Shown: positions 1 through 10,831 of the stretch, in pieces
How positions within the stretch are numbered: the first letter of the stretch is position 1
Layout: each line of letters begins with the position of its first letter
DNA from: Henricia sp. BOLD:AAB3569
Lineage: Eukaryota; Echinodermata; Asteroidea; Spinulosida; Echinasteridae
NCBI GenBank assembly: GCA_037783545.1
Contig: JBBELK010000165.1
Coordinates: 1,240,001 to 1,304,000 of the forward strand
Length of the DNA stretch: 64,000 nt
Direction: 5' to 3'
The notes under the pieces: generated by a model
The model's input: only the letters and a program-made list of their open reading frames with translations
Database searches by the model: none
What the model was told of the DNA's origin: nothing
Translations under genes and position numbers: made by a program

Positions 1-110
1 ATTTTAAACTCAAAAATATTAGGGCGACACCAAAATGTCGCCCTATTGAGCAGGTCGCCCTAATATAGCTTTTTTACACACGATTTGTCGCCCTATTCTA
101 GCATTGATAG
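1..110. repeat. Dispersed repeat with GTCGCCCTA words
   Basis: ATTAGGGCGAC and GTCGCCCTAATAT form an inverted pair. Related words recur at 4316-4375, 5340-5400 and 8755-8790. The repeat is cut by the window edge. Confidence 0.45.
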
Positions 111-289
111 TAATTTGCGACATTGATCCGTTTTATTTTAACTGGCCAGCCGGACCACTTGGTGAGGCTTTCCAAACTGGCCTGAGATGATCTTAACTGT
201 CATTTGACCAAAGGACCAGCGCTAATTCGAACACTCCTAAATGAAGTGGGAATTATAAAAATGTTGAAATGCCCAAGCGTAACGCTTAC

Positions 290-507
290 CTGCTCAAGTC
301 GTCGCTCAGCTTCCCTTGCTCGGTTAATTCTCGCCAAGACACGTTCACTGACGTTAGTTCGTGCTATGGCACGAGCTGGCGGGTTCTCACGAGTTGCAGG
401 TCTACGTCTCCTCGTATGCCTACGAGTCTCCGTGGGGACAGTGTGTTCAATCACTTCAGGCTCATCTTCACTGCTTTCTTCTGATGGGAAAAGACATTTG
501 GGACAAT
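290..507 (-). CDS. PHRF1: PHRF1 post-PHD basic exon
   Basis: Taken from the GATACAG acceptor, the phase agrees with the PHD exon. The exon encodes CPKCLFPSEESSEDEPE, then an Arg-rich stretch, then AIARTNVSERVLARINRA, and stops at donor GTAAGC. The AIART-x2-SERV core is a PHRF1 hallmark. The acceptor has a weak pyrimidine tract, and CACTCAG 9 bp upstream is an alternative in another phase. The next exon is outside the window. Confidence 0.8.
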
Positions 508-3500
508 CTGTATCGAACTGAGTGCATGTAGTGTGAAGCCAATACATCATTAATTCCTTTCTTTTCAGACTTAATTTGGCACTTATGTTATCAATTAAAG
601 GCACAGGCTCGTCAATGCGCACGCGAGGCCAAATTCGTGCCACGATATACGCAGCTCCATAGCAAAGGCACAAAGCTGCGTATTTCCTGGCACGAATTTG
701 GCCTCATGCGCGCATTGACGAGCCTCTGCCTTTAAGATTATGCCGATAGACGATACCATCATCTATCGCAATGATTTGTTCCCACGGTGAACTAATCGTC
801 TGTATCTTTGAACAATCGTGACATCGCGGTTCCACGATGGCACAACAATAATCGCAATGCCGAGGATCACGATGCTGAATTGCCTTGTATGGTGGCCGCT
901 GCACCGACAAAACCACGCAATTCTCGGCATTACTTACTACTTTTCTAGGTACGTTTGCTACAAACAAAATTGTACTCCTTTACTACAGAAACAAAGCAAA
1001 AACCCCCACGACTCCAATAGACCTACCCTGATGCCTGTTCTGAGCCACACATTCTGGGCAGTACCATTGTTCAATGGGGATGTGATCAATTGGAGGGTCG
1101 AGGCATTCACAGTGATATCCAGCATCGCATCCGTCACAGAGAAGCAAACGGTCTTCCCTGTCACAACGTCCACACACCTAATAAAAAAATAAAAACATTA
1201 AAATAAAAAACATTTAAAAATTACAAATTACAAATACAAAAATTAAAACATTTAAAAAATAATAACAATGGTATACCTCGCAATAGGTAGTATCTTCTTC
1301 ATCCTGCTCACCAGGCTTCGCTTCATCCACTTCAATCCGTTGGACTACCTCACTGTGTAGCGAATGACGCACCAAAATAGAACGAAACAAACCTCGGTCC
1401 ACGGGACAAGTGTTGATATTCTGTTAAAAAGTAATCAAATTGTAAAATATCAATTCAGTGATCTGGTCAGCCTGATAAATAATATATGTTGAGCTCTACC
1501 AATAGACCGATCCAGTAAGCTCCGCCCATTTAGAAATTGCCTAGCAACATTAAACACATGTGAGGCACATGTGCAGTAGAGTCGCGTGGCCGTGCCATGC
1601 GTCAGCGTCCGCGCCCTGGTCAGCGCGTATTGAAACACGCAAACGCACACATAGAACTGCACGCTCGAAGCAAAATGTGCACTTAAGTATCCGGTCGTGT
1701 GCGTGCACGTACAACACGCCTGCAATACGTGTAACGCGCGCGATCGAACAAAAACATCTCGACACACATCTAGAATGCAGTGAATGCACAACATAGCAAA
1801 ACGACAAGCTAATTTTTGTGAGTTTTTCCCGTTTACACAAAAACACATTTATGAAGGGATTAAAAGTAGGTTAGGATAGTCGTATACAATCTGTTTTAGA
1901 CCGGCTAGGGTCCTCTGCGCTGATAAAAATTATGTTTATGGTGTTTTTGCGTCACTCGTGCTGCATTTCGCCGTAGCTCTGTGCACAAAATTTTGAGGAC
2001 TCAGGTAACCAAAATGGAGATCCACTTTTTGGTTACCTGAACCTGAGGCTGTGATTGGTCAATTCCAAAATGGGTGGAGCTTACTGGATTGGTCTATTAA
2101 AAAAGTTTCAAGTAAAACTCAGTGCTCAATTTTGTCACAAATAAAATATTAAACTTTTGTTATAACACTTTCTGATATAAAGCTACGCCGGTATTGGCCA
2201 GCATACCAGAAACTTTGAACTCTTAGTATTTCAAATAGGTTATCTTCTTAGCCAAGTTAAATATTAAGTAAAGTTTTTACTATTAAAATCTAAGTTTTGA
2301 ATTGACTACCGGCCCCAGGTCAATGCATAGTTCCGACCCGTCAATCAAGCCGAACCCACCGACCAATCACAACAGGGCTAGCAGACAGCGCCCACATAGG
2401 TCAAAGTGCATTACCTCACAAACCAACATCACGCGATTTTATGCCCATACGTTGTATGTGGTGTTTGCGGTGAATTTTTGGTTTCAAGGCCGGGCGATTT
2501 GCTGTTCAAAGGTAAGAAAGCGAATTGTTATGAATATATGACATCTCTGTATATCACTGGCCTTTTACTAAGTGCGTGCTACGGTAACTGTCGACCCTGA
2601 AACATGAATACCTTTGAGTTTTCTCCAATGAATCTGTGCCGTTGAAAGTCCCATTGGTTTGTGCAGTGTGTGTAGACATTTTGACGATAGCGTGTGAGGC
2701 ATAGCAACAATATCCAAGGGGGCGGGGTTAATTGGGCAATCTCGGAACTATGCATTGCTTGTAGGCTTGGGTGACTCCAGCATTTTCGGAGTCGACTCCG
2801 ATTCCAAAAAAGAATCAAGATGCCATTTGGAATCGATTCCATTTTTCGCGGGTAAACATTAACTACATTTAGAACATTTAAAGCCTAGTTTCCATATAAT
2901 CGTAACACACACACGCAGACTAGACGCAAACAACTGCAATGCTGTTTGCAAAGTTAAACTTGGTTCAACTTTGTTGACTGTCTGCAATACTGTTTACGTT
3001 GCAGATAACGTCTAGTTTGCGGTACTCTCTGCGTTTGTTGCGATGATATAGAAACCAGGCTTACGTTGACGATACTGCATATTGTGCAGACGACGACCTG
3101 TTTTTGGCACCGAGCAGCACTTAAACGTGTATAAAATAATGTTGGCCTGTGCCACACACACGTTCCTATAATGTGGAAATTCTCAGAGGCTGAATACTCT
3201 TGCAGAAGTCGAGTGTTTTGGCTACAAAATTGCAAGTTAATTTCTGGAATCGGCAAGTTATCACTAGGAATCGAGTCTTCTCAGAAATCTGGAATCGCGA
3301 TTCCGATTCCTAAGGTGTGATCGATTCTACTCGATTCCGGCGTGGAATCGCCCAAGTCTAATTGCATGGTGGTCGAAATTAGCACTGGTCCTGTGGTCCG
3401 AGACCAGTAAAATATCAGAAGGACCACGGGATCTGTCAAAAATGCTGGTCCGATGGACCAGTGAAAACATTTCCTGACTCATGGAAACGTTCCCCGATGC

Positions 3501-6500
3501 CTTATCCACAGTAAACATTGCTTACTCAACATGCTCAATGCCAACAATTCCTAGTTGCCACAAACAATTCCTGATCACTTTAGACATTTTCAGATAACTA
3601 CATTTCTTTCTCCGATCTCTCCAGACATGCCCTAGTGTCGGATCAAAAACCAATCCCATCCATCCTGCACTCAATGACCTTAAACCAGAAAGTGTTGCGG
3701 TGCCATTTTTAAAGCACCAGTGCACCACCAAATTTTCAGGATGACCAGTAGAGTTCTCTAATCTACTGGTCCTTCTAACCAGCATGATATTCAGGTTAAT
3801 GTCGACCCCTGCACACCTACCCTGCTCCATTCCAGGATGCAATCGAGGCAAAAGACGTGATCACAACTCTCTGGTGTTCCAACTTCCTTATTACTGAATG
3901 CATCCAGACAAACGGGACATTTCTCATCCAATGTCTCCCAGTCATCCTCCTCATCAACTACACCCTCTCCTTCCTCCTGCTCGTCCTCTTCCTCCCCATC
4001 CCAATCTTCACCGTCCTCTTCATCTTCTTCATCTTCTTCTTCTTCCTCGTCTCCTGCAAAAGTTAAAATCAGGGGAGAATAATAATAATAATAATAATAT
4101 TAACAACAATTTTATGCAGCAAAGGGGCGACCCACCGGTAATGACTTTGCCAGACGACCACCGAAATTTCGGCTAAAAGACATCGATTGGACACCAAATT
4201 TCTGTAAACCAAAGGTTCCAAAAATGGTTCTAGACCAAACAGAGATGGTTCTAGACCTAATACAAATGGTTCTTGATTTTAAAAAGATGGTTTTTGACCT
4301 AAACAAATTGTTTTAAACTTCAAAAATATTGGGGCTACGCCAAATTGTCGATCTAACCAACCGTGTCGCCCCATTGGATAAAATAGAGAAATAAAGGCAC
4401 TTATATATCGCGCAACATAAAAAAAAAACATTTGTGCTGATTGGACTCGAGAAACCCCGAGAACTTAAATTTTATGTAATTCGGTAAATAAATTTTTGAG
4501 ATACGGGTTCACTAGTCTACATTATGGTCTACATGTGTTAAGTGGAATGCAAGCGATCTCATGGACCGGGGAGCAGTCTAGGCCAAGCATTGTTCGTGGG
4601 GTACAATGGAGGCCGGCGCATGGCTTAAATTATCGTATAGCCAACTGCTATTGCATACTTCATCCAGTGTACATGTATACATCGATGGTCTCAACCGGCT
4701 GTCGTGACCGGCTGCCTCCGTGAATAAGGCACATACTCAACTCTTGATTTTTGCCGTATGTGAAAAAAATGTGCGCCTTATACACTGTACACAGGTTTAT
4801 ACGCAACTGGGTGTGGATTATCCAGGTTTAACTGCAATAGGATTGTACAATACACACAAAGATCCGCATTCGACAGGGCCATAATATCAAGGTTCTACCT
4901 TCATTTGATTGTGTTGAACTGATTTGGGAACTGATTTTTAAAATATTCATTAAAAATATTTTCCAAACATAGCTGTACATGTAAGGGATACCTTCTTCAT
5001 CATCTTCTCCATTATCTTCATCATCATCATCATCTTCCTCCAGATCTTCTTCCTCCGATCCATCCTGCTCCTCTCCACCACTACCTTCATCACTTCCTTC
5101 TATTTCCATTGGTTCTGCAGTTCAATAAGAACAAAATTAACCCAACTCCAACCTTACTTAAAGGCAGTATACATGATTGGTATCTCGAAGAATCAGAAAT
5201 GTTCACAGATTTGCGCCTAACTTACACGATATAAACATGATGACGGCAGAAAACTTCCCCTGAAATGGTTTTGTCTGAAGTGCTATAGTCTTTGAGAAAT
5301 GAGCAAAACAATTATGTAGTTTTCGTCTCGCGAGACGTAAATTCAATTCGCCCTAAAACCACTTCGCCCAAGTGCAATTTCACCCCAAATCACTTCGTCC
5401 AAACACTACCTCATTTCCAAATGCCACTTCGCACGACTGCAAACCCTTTTTTTTCCGTTTTCTCAAAAGTTAGACGAAGTACGGAGCTGGTTTTTTGCTC
5501 AGGTTGGTTTTAATCATGCATATCTTTAATCACACGGGGGGATAAAACTATTTGTAACAGTTTACCAATGAAGGCAATTTTTAAAAAAATGCATCCCTTC
5601 TGACCATTTGAAAAATCGCCTTTAATTTGGGTGCATTTTGCCAACACAGACCATATTTTCTAAGAAAAACCTTTGTCTGGTCTCAAAATAAAAGAAATAA
5701 GTTTAAGTTGTTCTAAAGAGATAACTTACATGTATTCCCAAAAAGGGTTACAAATAGTGTGACAACGTGCCTTTCTAGAAACCCTGTGTACACATTTCCA
5801 ATATGCTCGTAACAGGGACAGACACCTGTTTTACATTTTAGGCCATCCCGGTTTACGAGCGTATATAAGTCTGTTTTCAATACTGGAGAGACTTTTTCAC
5901 CAGGATCATAACTCTATGCAATGCCAGTTATCTTCTCTCAAAACAAAATAAATATCTTAAGACAGATCTAAGAAGATAACTAAACTTAAGCAACAAATAG
6001 TGCAACAACATACCTTTCTGAAAACCCCGTGTACAAATTTTCTATTTAACGTACTTAACATAGGACACATACTTTGTGACATTTTTTGGTGTCCTTGTGT
6101 AATACATACAGTATATTGGAAATTTGCACACAGGGCTTTCAGGAAAGAATGTTGTGGCACTATTCGTTGCAGTTCTTTAGCTGAAGTTATCTCCTTAGAT
6201 CCATCTTAAGATATTTCTTTTGTTTTGAGAGAAGATGAATGACATTGTACAGAGATATAATCCTGGAGGAAAAGGTCTCCAGTATTGAAAACAGACACAT
6301 ATTGGAAATATACTAGATCGGTGGTTGAGTGGTTAATACATCTCCCTTGTCTGCAGGAGGTCGTGGGTTCGAGTCCAACCCGAGCACACTATTAAGTTTT
6401 TCATAGTGTCTTGAGAAAGCACCGAGTATACAATGTTAATAATTACCGTACATCGGGAAAAGGGCAAATAAACCCTAATTTTCACAGTTCCTTGGTTTAG

Positions 6501-6588
6501 TTTAATACAAACCTTCTATATCGCCTGCGTCTGGGCCCACGTCTTCAGACGGGTCTTCATCTCTTTCCAAACTCTCCTCCTGCTCCAT
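290..6588 (-). CDS. PHRF1: PHRF1 orthologue, PHD and RING finger protein (5' part, six coding exons)
   Basis: Coding exons, in transcript order, are 6588-6513, 5114-4992, 4053-3821, 1420-1277, 1177-1027 and 507-290. Phases agree at every junction, giving 315 codons with no stop. Residues 1-110 are an acidic leader rich in Glu and Asp. A RING finger follows at about 112-152 (CPVCLDAF, CDHVFCLDC, then CPVD). A C4HC3 PHD finger spans 194-235 (Cys194, 197, 206, 209, His214, Cys217, 232, 235). A basic segment ends in AIARTNVSERVLARINRA. The order and the motifs DREDRLLLCDGCDAGYH and RAIART-x2-SERV match vertebrate PHRF1, a nuclear protein known to bind the RNA polymerase II CTD and to act as a ubiquitin ligase. 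The rest of the gene lies beyond the left edge; vertebrate PHRF1 is about 1,600 residues. Introns hold many transposons. The dehydrogenase cluster runs in the opposite direction from 14450. Identification is firm; the last acceptor (507) is the least certain boundary. Confidence 0.93.
599..731. mobile_element. Hairpin MITE with TTAA flanks
   Basis: Two arms of about 58 bp (AGGCACAGGCTCGTCAATGC and its complement) surround a short loop, and TTAA lies on both sides (595-598, 732-735). A half copy is at about 24685-24776. Within a PHRF1 intron. Confidence 0.75.
1027..1177 (-). CDS. PHRF1: PHRF1 PHD-finger exon
   Basis: It encodes VCGRCDREDRLLLCDGCDAG, then YHCECLDPP and QWYCPECVAQNRHQ, a complete C4HC3 PHD with canonical spacing. 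The DREDRLLLCDGCDAGYH core is almost invariant in PHRF1 orthologues. The acceptor is TTTATTAG and the donor GTAGGT (phase 1). The Trp two residues before CPEC is the usual PHD structural Trp. Confidence 0.95.
1277..1420 (-). CDS. PHRF1: PHRF1 exon completing the RING and linking to the PHD
   Basis: The exon has 48 codons, phase 0 at both ends. It begins NINTCPVDRGLFRSI, which supplies the last RING cysteine, and ends EDTTYCE, matching the vertebrate linker that ends FCE directly before the PHD. The acceptor is TTAACAG and the donor GTATAC. Confidence 0.93.
1501..2098. mobile_element. TIR element, AATAGACCGATCCAGTAAGC family
   Basis: The 598-bp segment is bounded by inverted repeats (AATAGACCGATCCAGTAAGC, about 30 bp with few mismatches). 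An internal hairpin TCAGGTAACCAAAA / TTTTGGTTACCTGA lies near 2000-2040. No transposase visible. PHRF1 intron. Confidence 0.75.
2322..2756. mobile_element. TIR element, AATGCATAGTTCCGA family, copy 1
   Basis: The ends AATGCATAGTTCCGA and its complement bound 435 bp. The interior matches 23661-24105 in opposite orientation (for example the shared CTTTGAGTTTTCTCCAATGA). No coding capacity recognised. Confidence 0.75.
2763..3358. repeat. Probable hAT-like element rich in GGAATCGATTCC
   Basis: The segment is bounded by GGCTTGGGTGACTCC and GGAATCGCCCAAGTC, imperfect inverted ends. Subterminal GGAATCGATTCC-type palindromes occur repeatedly. I see no transposase. Boundaries approximate. Confidence 0.5.
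3370..3815. repeat. Dispersed repeat with GACCAGT words
   Basis: ACTGGTC/GACCAGT recurs in both orientations near both ends (about 3380-3465 and 3715-3785). It lies immediately beside the RING exon of PHRF1. Possibly a MITE; clean ends were not found. Confidence 0.4.
3821..4053 (-). CDS. PHRF1: PHRF1 exon with the first part of the RING finger
   Basis: After a TTTTGCAG acceptor the exon encodes a further acidic stretch, then DDWETLDEKCPVCLDAF and SCDHVFCLDCILEWSR, which carry the first zinc ligands of a C3HC4 RING. The donor is GTAGGT and the exon ends on a codon boundary, so the last ligand comes from the next exon. Vertebrate PHRF1 has the closely similar order CPICLNAF, CAHYFCLDC, EWSK. 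Confidence 0.93.
4080..4380. repeat. AAT microsatellite and about 21-bp tandem repeat
   Basis: (AAT)n at about 4080-4102 is followed at 4213-4315 by four to five diverged units of ATGGTTCTAGACCTAAACA. The tail CAAAAATATTGGGGC resembles the left edge of the window (11-30). PHRF1 intron. Confidence 0.6.
4496..4735. repeat. Dispersed repeat, GGAGCAGTCTAGGCCAAGCA family
   Basis: The stretch around GGGGAGCAGTCTAGGCCAAG and TATAGCCAACTGCTAT recurs at about 32560-32775 (intron 4 of SDR copy 2) and, more diverged, at 45585-45715 (intron 3 of copy 3). A short piece is at 34427-34460. No coding capacity. Confidence 0.6.
4992..5114 (-). CDS. PHRF1: PHRF1 acidic exon
   Basis: The exon has 41 codons between a CTGCAG acceptor and a GTATCC donor, phase 1 at both ends. 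It encodes EPMEIEGSDEGSGGEEQDGS followed by a run of Glu and Asp. It joins the first and third exons in frame. The low-complexity composition is typical of this part of the family. Confidence 0.85.
5636..5865. repeat. Half copy of the large palindromic element at 14787-15216
   Basis: GGGTGCATTTTGCCAACACAG, AAAGGGTTACAAATAGTGTG and the CGGTTTACGAGCGTATA centre match the left arm of 14787-15216. The right arm is missing, replaced by the element beginning at 5869. Confidence 0.65.
5869..6296. mobile_element. Foldback MITE, GTCTGTTTTCAATACTGG family, copy 1
   Basis: The edges GTCTGTTTTCAATACTGG and its complement pair, and internal words such as TTCTCTCAAAACAAAA and AAATTTGCACACAGGG pair as well. 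A second copy is at 32778-33203. The interior is distantly related to 14787-15216 (AACCCTGTGTACAAATTT shared). Confidence 0.8.
6311..6390 (+). repeat. tRNA-like sequence, probably a SINE head
   Basis: GTTGAGTGGTTAATAC resembles a D arm/A box, and GTGGGTTCGAGTCCAAC is a T arm with B box and one mismatch. Seven-base acceptor strands AGATCGG and CCGAGCA pair at five of seven positions. The anticodon arm pairs poorly, so this is more likely a tRNA-derived repeat than a working tRNA gene. It follows directly after a foldback element upstream of PHRF1's coding start, within a PHRF1 intron. Confidence 0.5.
6513..6588 (-). CDS. PHRF1: PHRF1 first coding exon with start codon
   Basis: The ATG at 6588-6586 opens MEQEESLERDEDPSEDV, which continues to a GTTTGT donor after phase 1. 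The acidic start resembles the leader of vertebrate PHRF1. A possible acceptor (GTGACAG) just upstream at about 6610 implies at least one non-coding 5' exon farther to the right, which I could not locate. Confidence 0.8.
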
Positions 6589-6950
6589 GACGTCAAGGGT
6601 TGGTCTTGGCTGTCACTCTAATATAATAAACATTGTGATGACAATGCATTAAACCACCTTACAATTGAATATAAAAAAGATAGTTTACTGGATTGAAACA
6701 TTTTTACAAATGCCGTTATCTCTAAGTGCAACTGGGGATGTGTTACATGTATGTGTATGATAAAAACCAACCAGAACCTGTGTATAACTTAGGTCGGCTC
6801 AATACCTTATTTACGTTCCGAGAAACTGTGCCTAAATTCTTTGTGACGACACAACACGGGTTTAGAATTTGTACACACGCTCCATGTAATCTAACTGCAC
6901 ATGCGCAGTAGCGTGCTCCCTGCTGTTATCGAGCTGACCAATTAACGCTT

Positions 6951-7735
6951 AGCACTCTAAATACCGCTTGGCGAATAGCTCGATTAATCGCGAGTACTAA
7001 ACGATACTCGTACTCATGACTATCATTTTTAAGCTACTTGATTAATCGTGGCGCCGCGAGTACCGTTACATACTCGCGATTAATCGCGAATGTGCTATAT
7101 TACTGTAACAGGCCTGTTTCCCAGCACACTTAAAAGGCGACCTGTGTGCACGTGACCTATTTGTTGTGTATGCCGACTATTTCAATTTATTGTGTCATTT
7201 GTGCTTAGGTGAAAGTAACAAGCATGTTTTGAACCACAACGATCGAGTACAAGGACTGCAGATCTCCACGTGTCATCTGCCGCGTACGGCCGGTTTAATT
7301 AACTGCTTTATTGCGCTACTCGTAAATGCGCGATTACTCGCGACTAATACATGCTATGTTACATATGTGATAGGAGCTACATGCACGGGTTGAAGGAGAA
7401 ATATGTCAAACTTATGCCGTCTAATCACGGAGCAAGACCGTTTGATTTTTTTTACTCAAAGTCAATCGAGGTAGTTGTTTTTACACATGTAGGAGAGAAA
7501 TGCGAAATAATCCTTGCTGAAGTTCACCATCTATGCATTATTTGCAACAGAATCGGGGCGGCACAGATTAGGTAAATTTTCGCTTTACAGGTCATTACTT
7601 ATAAAAAAAATACACAAACATGCATTTTTTTTCCCTCCCTTTTGATACCTTGCCAACTACTCGCGATTAATCGACTACTCGCTAGTAATTGCTGCAACTA
7701 CTCGCGAGTTCCAAAATCCACTAGTCGCCCAGCGG
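6951..7735. repeat. Probable hAT-like element with CGATTAATCG palindromes
   Basis: ACTCGCGATTAATCG words are clustered at both ends (about 6960-7090 and 7655-7715) in an inverted arrangement. Nothing coding was recognised between. Ends are approximate. Confidence 0.5.
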
Positions 7736-8279
7736 TAAATCTTAACACGTCATTCCTGCCTTTAGCCTTCTTCTGTCGGTCATATGGGTGCAGGTCAACT
7801 CGACCGTTGTCCAATTCTACCGGTGTACGTTTAATTGCAGAAGTCAACTCGTCCGTAATTGTCTGTTCACAGACGCCATCTTCGTAGGAAAAAATGCTAC
7901 TGCGTATTGAACGCCATAAAGTATGTGCATGCACACGCTGTAACAAGTTCCAAACACACGCGCGTGTTGCTCGAAATACAGCGCAACCGATGCGCGTCAC
8001 AAAAAAATACGCTCAAAATCATGATGCACGTGGCAATTTGTAGGAAGTGACGTCACGTAAACGTGATCAATGTGTTGTTTATAGCTTTCCGACCTTGTAT
8101 GTGTGCAAAACATATGAGAAAGGCTGAAACATTTCTGTTTCCTCACAAAATCTTAAATTGTTCCTATTCAACATTTTTGGTTTTTTTTCTTCAAGTCTGC
8201 ACATTCCAATGCTAGATGAGTCATTTTAAAGAAAGGTAATTAAAGAAAAAATTCTGATCAACTTCCCTACATACAGCGC
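7736..8279. other. Unassigned intergenic sequence
   Basis: Between the CGATTAATCG element and the GTCGAGTTG tandem repeat I recognise no gene. CAACTCGACC words at 7795-7850 suggest the left part of a repeat that includes 8280-8402. Confidence 0.4.
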
Positions 8280-8402
8280 AGTGGTCGAGTTGGTAAACGG
8301 TCGTTGGAAAACGGTCGAGTTGACTCGACTGTTAAGTCGAGTTGGTACGACGGTCGAGTTGGTACGGGTAGGTGTCGAGTTGGCAAATGGTCGAGTTGAC
8401 TG
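8280..8402. repeat. Tandem GGTCGAGTTG repeat
   Basis: About seven irregular units of GGTCGAGTTGGTA and relatives lie here. Complementary words (CAACTCGACC) occur at about 7795-7850, so this may be one end of a larger element. Confidence 0.6.
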
Positions 8403-8849
8403 TAAACCTGTCATATGCCTTTGTATACGGGCACAGCACTGTGACTGGCTGACTGGTGTGAAAATGTATATGCTCATCCAACAGCTATTTATTTAACCTG
8501 TTTCTATTGAACTTGAAGATCTGGAATTTTTCCGGTAAACCCATTCAAATGCTCATAATTTCAGAAACATTGCACATATTAACATGTTTCTTGCGCAATT
8601 TTATTTCTTTTTCTTTGTTCTTGCAGTTCATGTTGTTTATATTCATGATATTCATATTGAACTCGGGTGATTTTGTCTTTTAATTTTTTATGAAGTGATT
8701 TTAAATTTGTTTTTGTAACATCTAAACGAGTTAAAACGCCTGAGTAACTGGGTCGAATTTTGTTAGGGCGAAATGACGTTTTGGGCGAAGTGGCGGTTTG
8801 GTCGATGGTCGATGTGCCAAGTGGCCAGCTGCATCTGAGCATGGCCGGT

Positions 8850-10003
8850 GGTAGACCCGTGAACGTGGCGTTGTATACAACGCCACGTTCTTGTGTCATT
8901 TTGAACCTAGCGAAAATCGATCCGCCATCCATAATTCCGTATGGGTGTTGAGTACTCACCTAGAAATCTAAATTTTCCCGTCCGATTGTTCAGGCTGTGT
9001 AATTTCGACGAAATTTGCCCATCGGTAAAGACCCATACGAACGTGTAGAATTAGATTTTAACCTGACAAGGGAGCCTGACATCTGACCCCGGACGAGTAA
9101 CCGGGTCATTTGCGTGCAACAGATCGACGGCTGTTTCATGTCGCAACCCCGAAAAAAAAACCCGCAGACGATTGGCTGCTCGGGTCCATGTGCGCGTGCA
9201 CTATATATAGCGCATGCTTAACAATAAGATTTTCTCTCGATTTCAGTCTCGCCAAATAATTTTCGCGTCGCGGCAAGTAGTGCGCCCGTGCGCGGTGCGG
9301 TGAGAGAAGAAAGGACTTGAAACTTGTCTAAAACGATGTCTCTTTTAGCTGCGACAGTAAACAGCCGTCGGATCATACGAAACGGGCAGCACCTTTTTAA
9401 CGCAATGCGCATGCGTCAGTTTGGAGAAAATGGCAGCTCGCAGTAGCAACAGGACTTCATGAACTGGGGCCAGAATTTTCCTCAAATTTCGTCAAATGCA
9501 AGTTTTGACGTACCCCTAGAACTATGGGGGATACTTATCCCCCATAGGTCATGTGGTTTTTTTCCAATATGGCGGCGCCTGAAGTTTAAGATCGGACAGA
9601 AACTTTTCTTGCTAGCGCAATAATCCGCTGCCCAATCGCCACCAAACTCCGTCTGATAGTTCTTGAGACACTCACCTTGCGTGTATCTACGGAATTTCAG
9701 TACTATTTGTCCATTAAATTGTCCAAAAATTATGTTTCAAAATCAACGGGTACATGTGCGATCATCCACATGCGTGGTTCAGGCGCCTGAAACACGCACA
9801 TGGGGGATAAGTATCCCCCATAGTTCTAGGGGTAGTTTTGACGTACAAACAGATTTCAAGACAGCTTCATATGTGAGTACTTATTACATGGGAAAAATAA
9901 CATCCAGTGTGTGTAACGGAGGGAGTCAGAGGGACAACTTCGCCAGGTTCAAAATGACACAAGAACGTGGCGTAGTTTACAAGCCACGTTCACGGGTCTA
10001 GGC
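8850..10003. mobile_element. TIR element with subterminal hairpins
   Basis: TAGACCCGTGAACGTGGC and TTCTTGTGTCATTTTGAACC at the left recur inverted at 9940-10000, giving about 65-bp inverted ends; each end itself folds (ACGTGGCGTTG / CAACGCCACGT). A separate MITE (9514-9833) is nested inside. No transposase recognised. Confidence 0.75.
9514..9833. mobile_element. Nested MITE with 13-bp flanking direct repeat
   Basis: The ends CCCCTAGAACTATGGGGG and its complement are followed by ATACTTATCCCCCAT, itself part of a palindrome. AGTTTTGACGTAC lies on both sides (9501-9513, 9834-9846), an unusually long target duplication. Confidence 0.8.
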
Positions 10004-10553
10004 CGGTGGCAGTGCATGCGATATGCAGTGGGCAAACCATTTTCCAACATCGCAACATCACGCAACGGCACCCACCTTTATTTGAATTCCTTAGTCTGTA
10101 ACCAATCGGAATTATTCATAAAACGTCTTTAAATACAAACATTGACACAGTGGAAATATAACGCCCAGGACTTAAGCGTATGTCAACGTTACAGACGAAA
10201 AAAAATCAGTCATAACTCTCAAAAAAATTCTGTCGGTGATGTCGGTCGCCATTTTTGTGAAAAACTACCCACAATGCTCCGATTGTGGGTAGCACGGTCT
10301 CTGATATCCAGAGTATTTGTATTGCACTATGCGAGGCCAAGAGACAAGACCCCAAACGACGTGATTGAATAATATGGAAAGCCAAAAGTCCCAAAAAATT
10401 AAGCACTACACATTTCACTCGTTCCCAGCTGCCCAAACTGGGCGCTGGTACATGTAGGCTATTTTGGTTCCCGGACCAACAAATTCCACGACCGATTTTA
10501 AGGTCCGGTGTGAAAGTCAATCTGTTCCGGCCGTCGATCGAGTCCAGCCGGAC

Positions 10554-10831
10554 GCGATATTTTTTTCCGTACCACTGTTTAGCGAACATTGCTTCTGATT
10601 GGTTTAACCCCTATGCATATGTTGCATACTGATGTGTTTTGTCGACAACTACCTCAACATAACCCCACACCATACCACACTCTTTCCTCAATTAATAGTA
10701 AAAAACAAAATCTCTCGATTGATAGCACTACGTCTTAACCACTAGACTACCAAACGACTATGAATATTCATTTACAATGCACCAATCGATGAAGCCCCAT
10801 AGCAAATATGTGGTACGGAAAAAAAAATCGC
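10554..10831 (-). mobile_element. tRNA-bearing TIR element, reverse copy
   Basis: The ends are GCGATATTTTTTTCCGTACC and its complement, flanked by the 9-bp direct repeat CAGCCGGAC. The element is shorter than its relatives through internal loss. The minus strand carries the A-box-like TCTAGTGGTTAAGAC; the B-box region is degenerate. Confidence 0.8.

Noticed and set aside
704-967. Minus-strand open segment with Cys pairs (HCDYCC, CHDC) in a PHRF1 intron
   Set aside because: It overlaps the hairpin MITE at its lower end, has no recognisable family, and is not needed by the PHRF1 phase chain. Chance or an unknown transposon fragment.
8579-8959. 126-codon minus-strand open frame with a Lys-rich end
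   Set aside because: Half of it lies in the inverted end of the 8850-10003 element and the rest in an AT-rich stretch; no recognisable domain.
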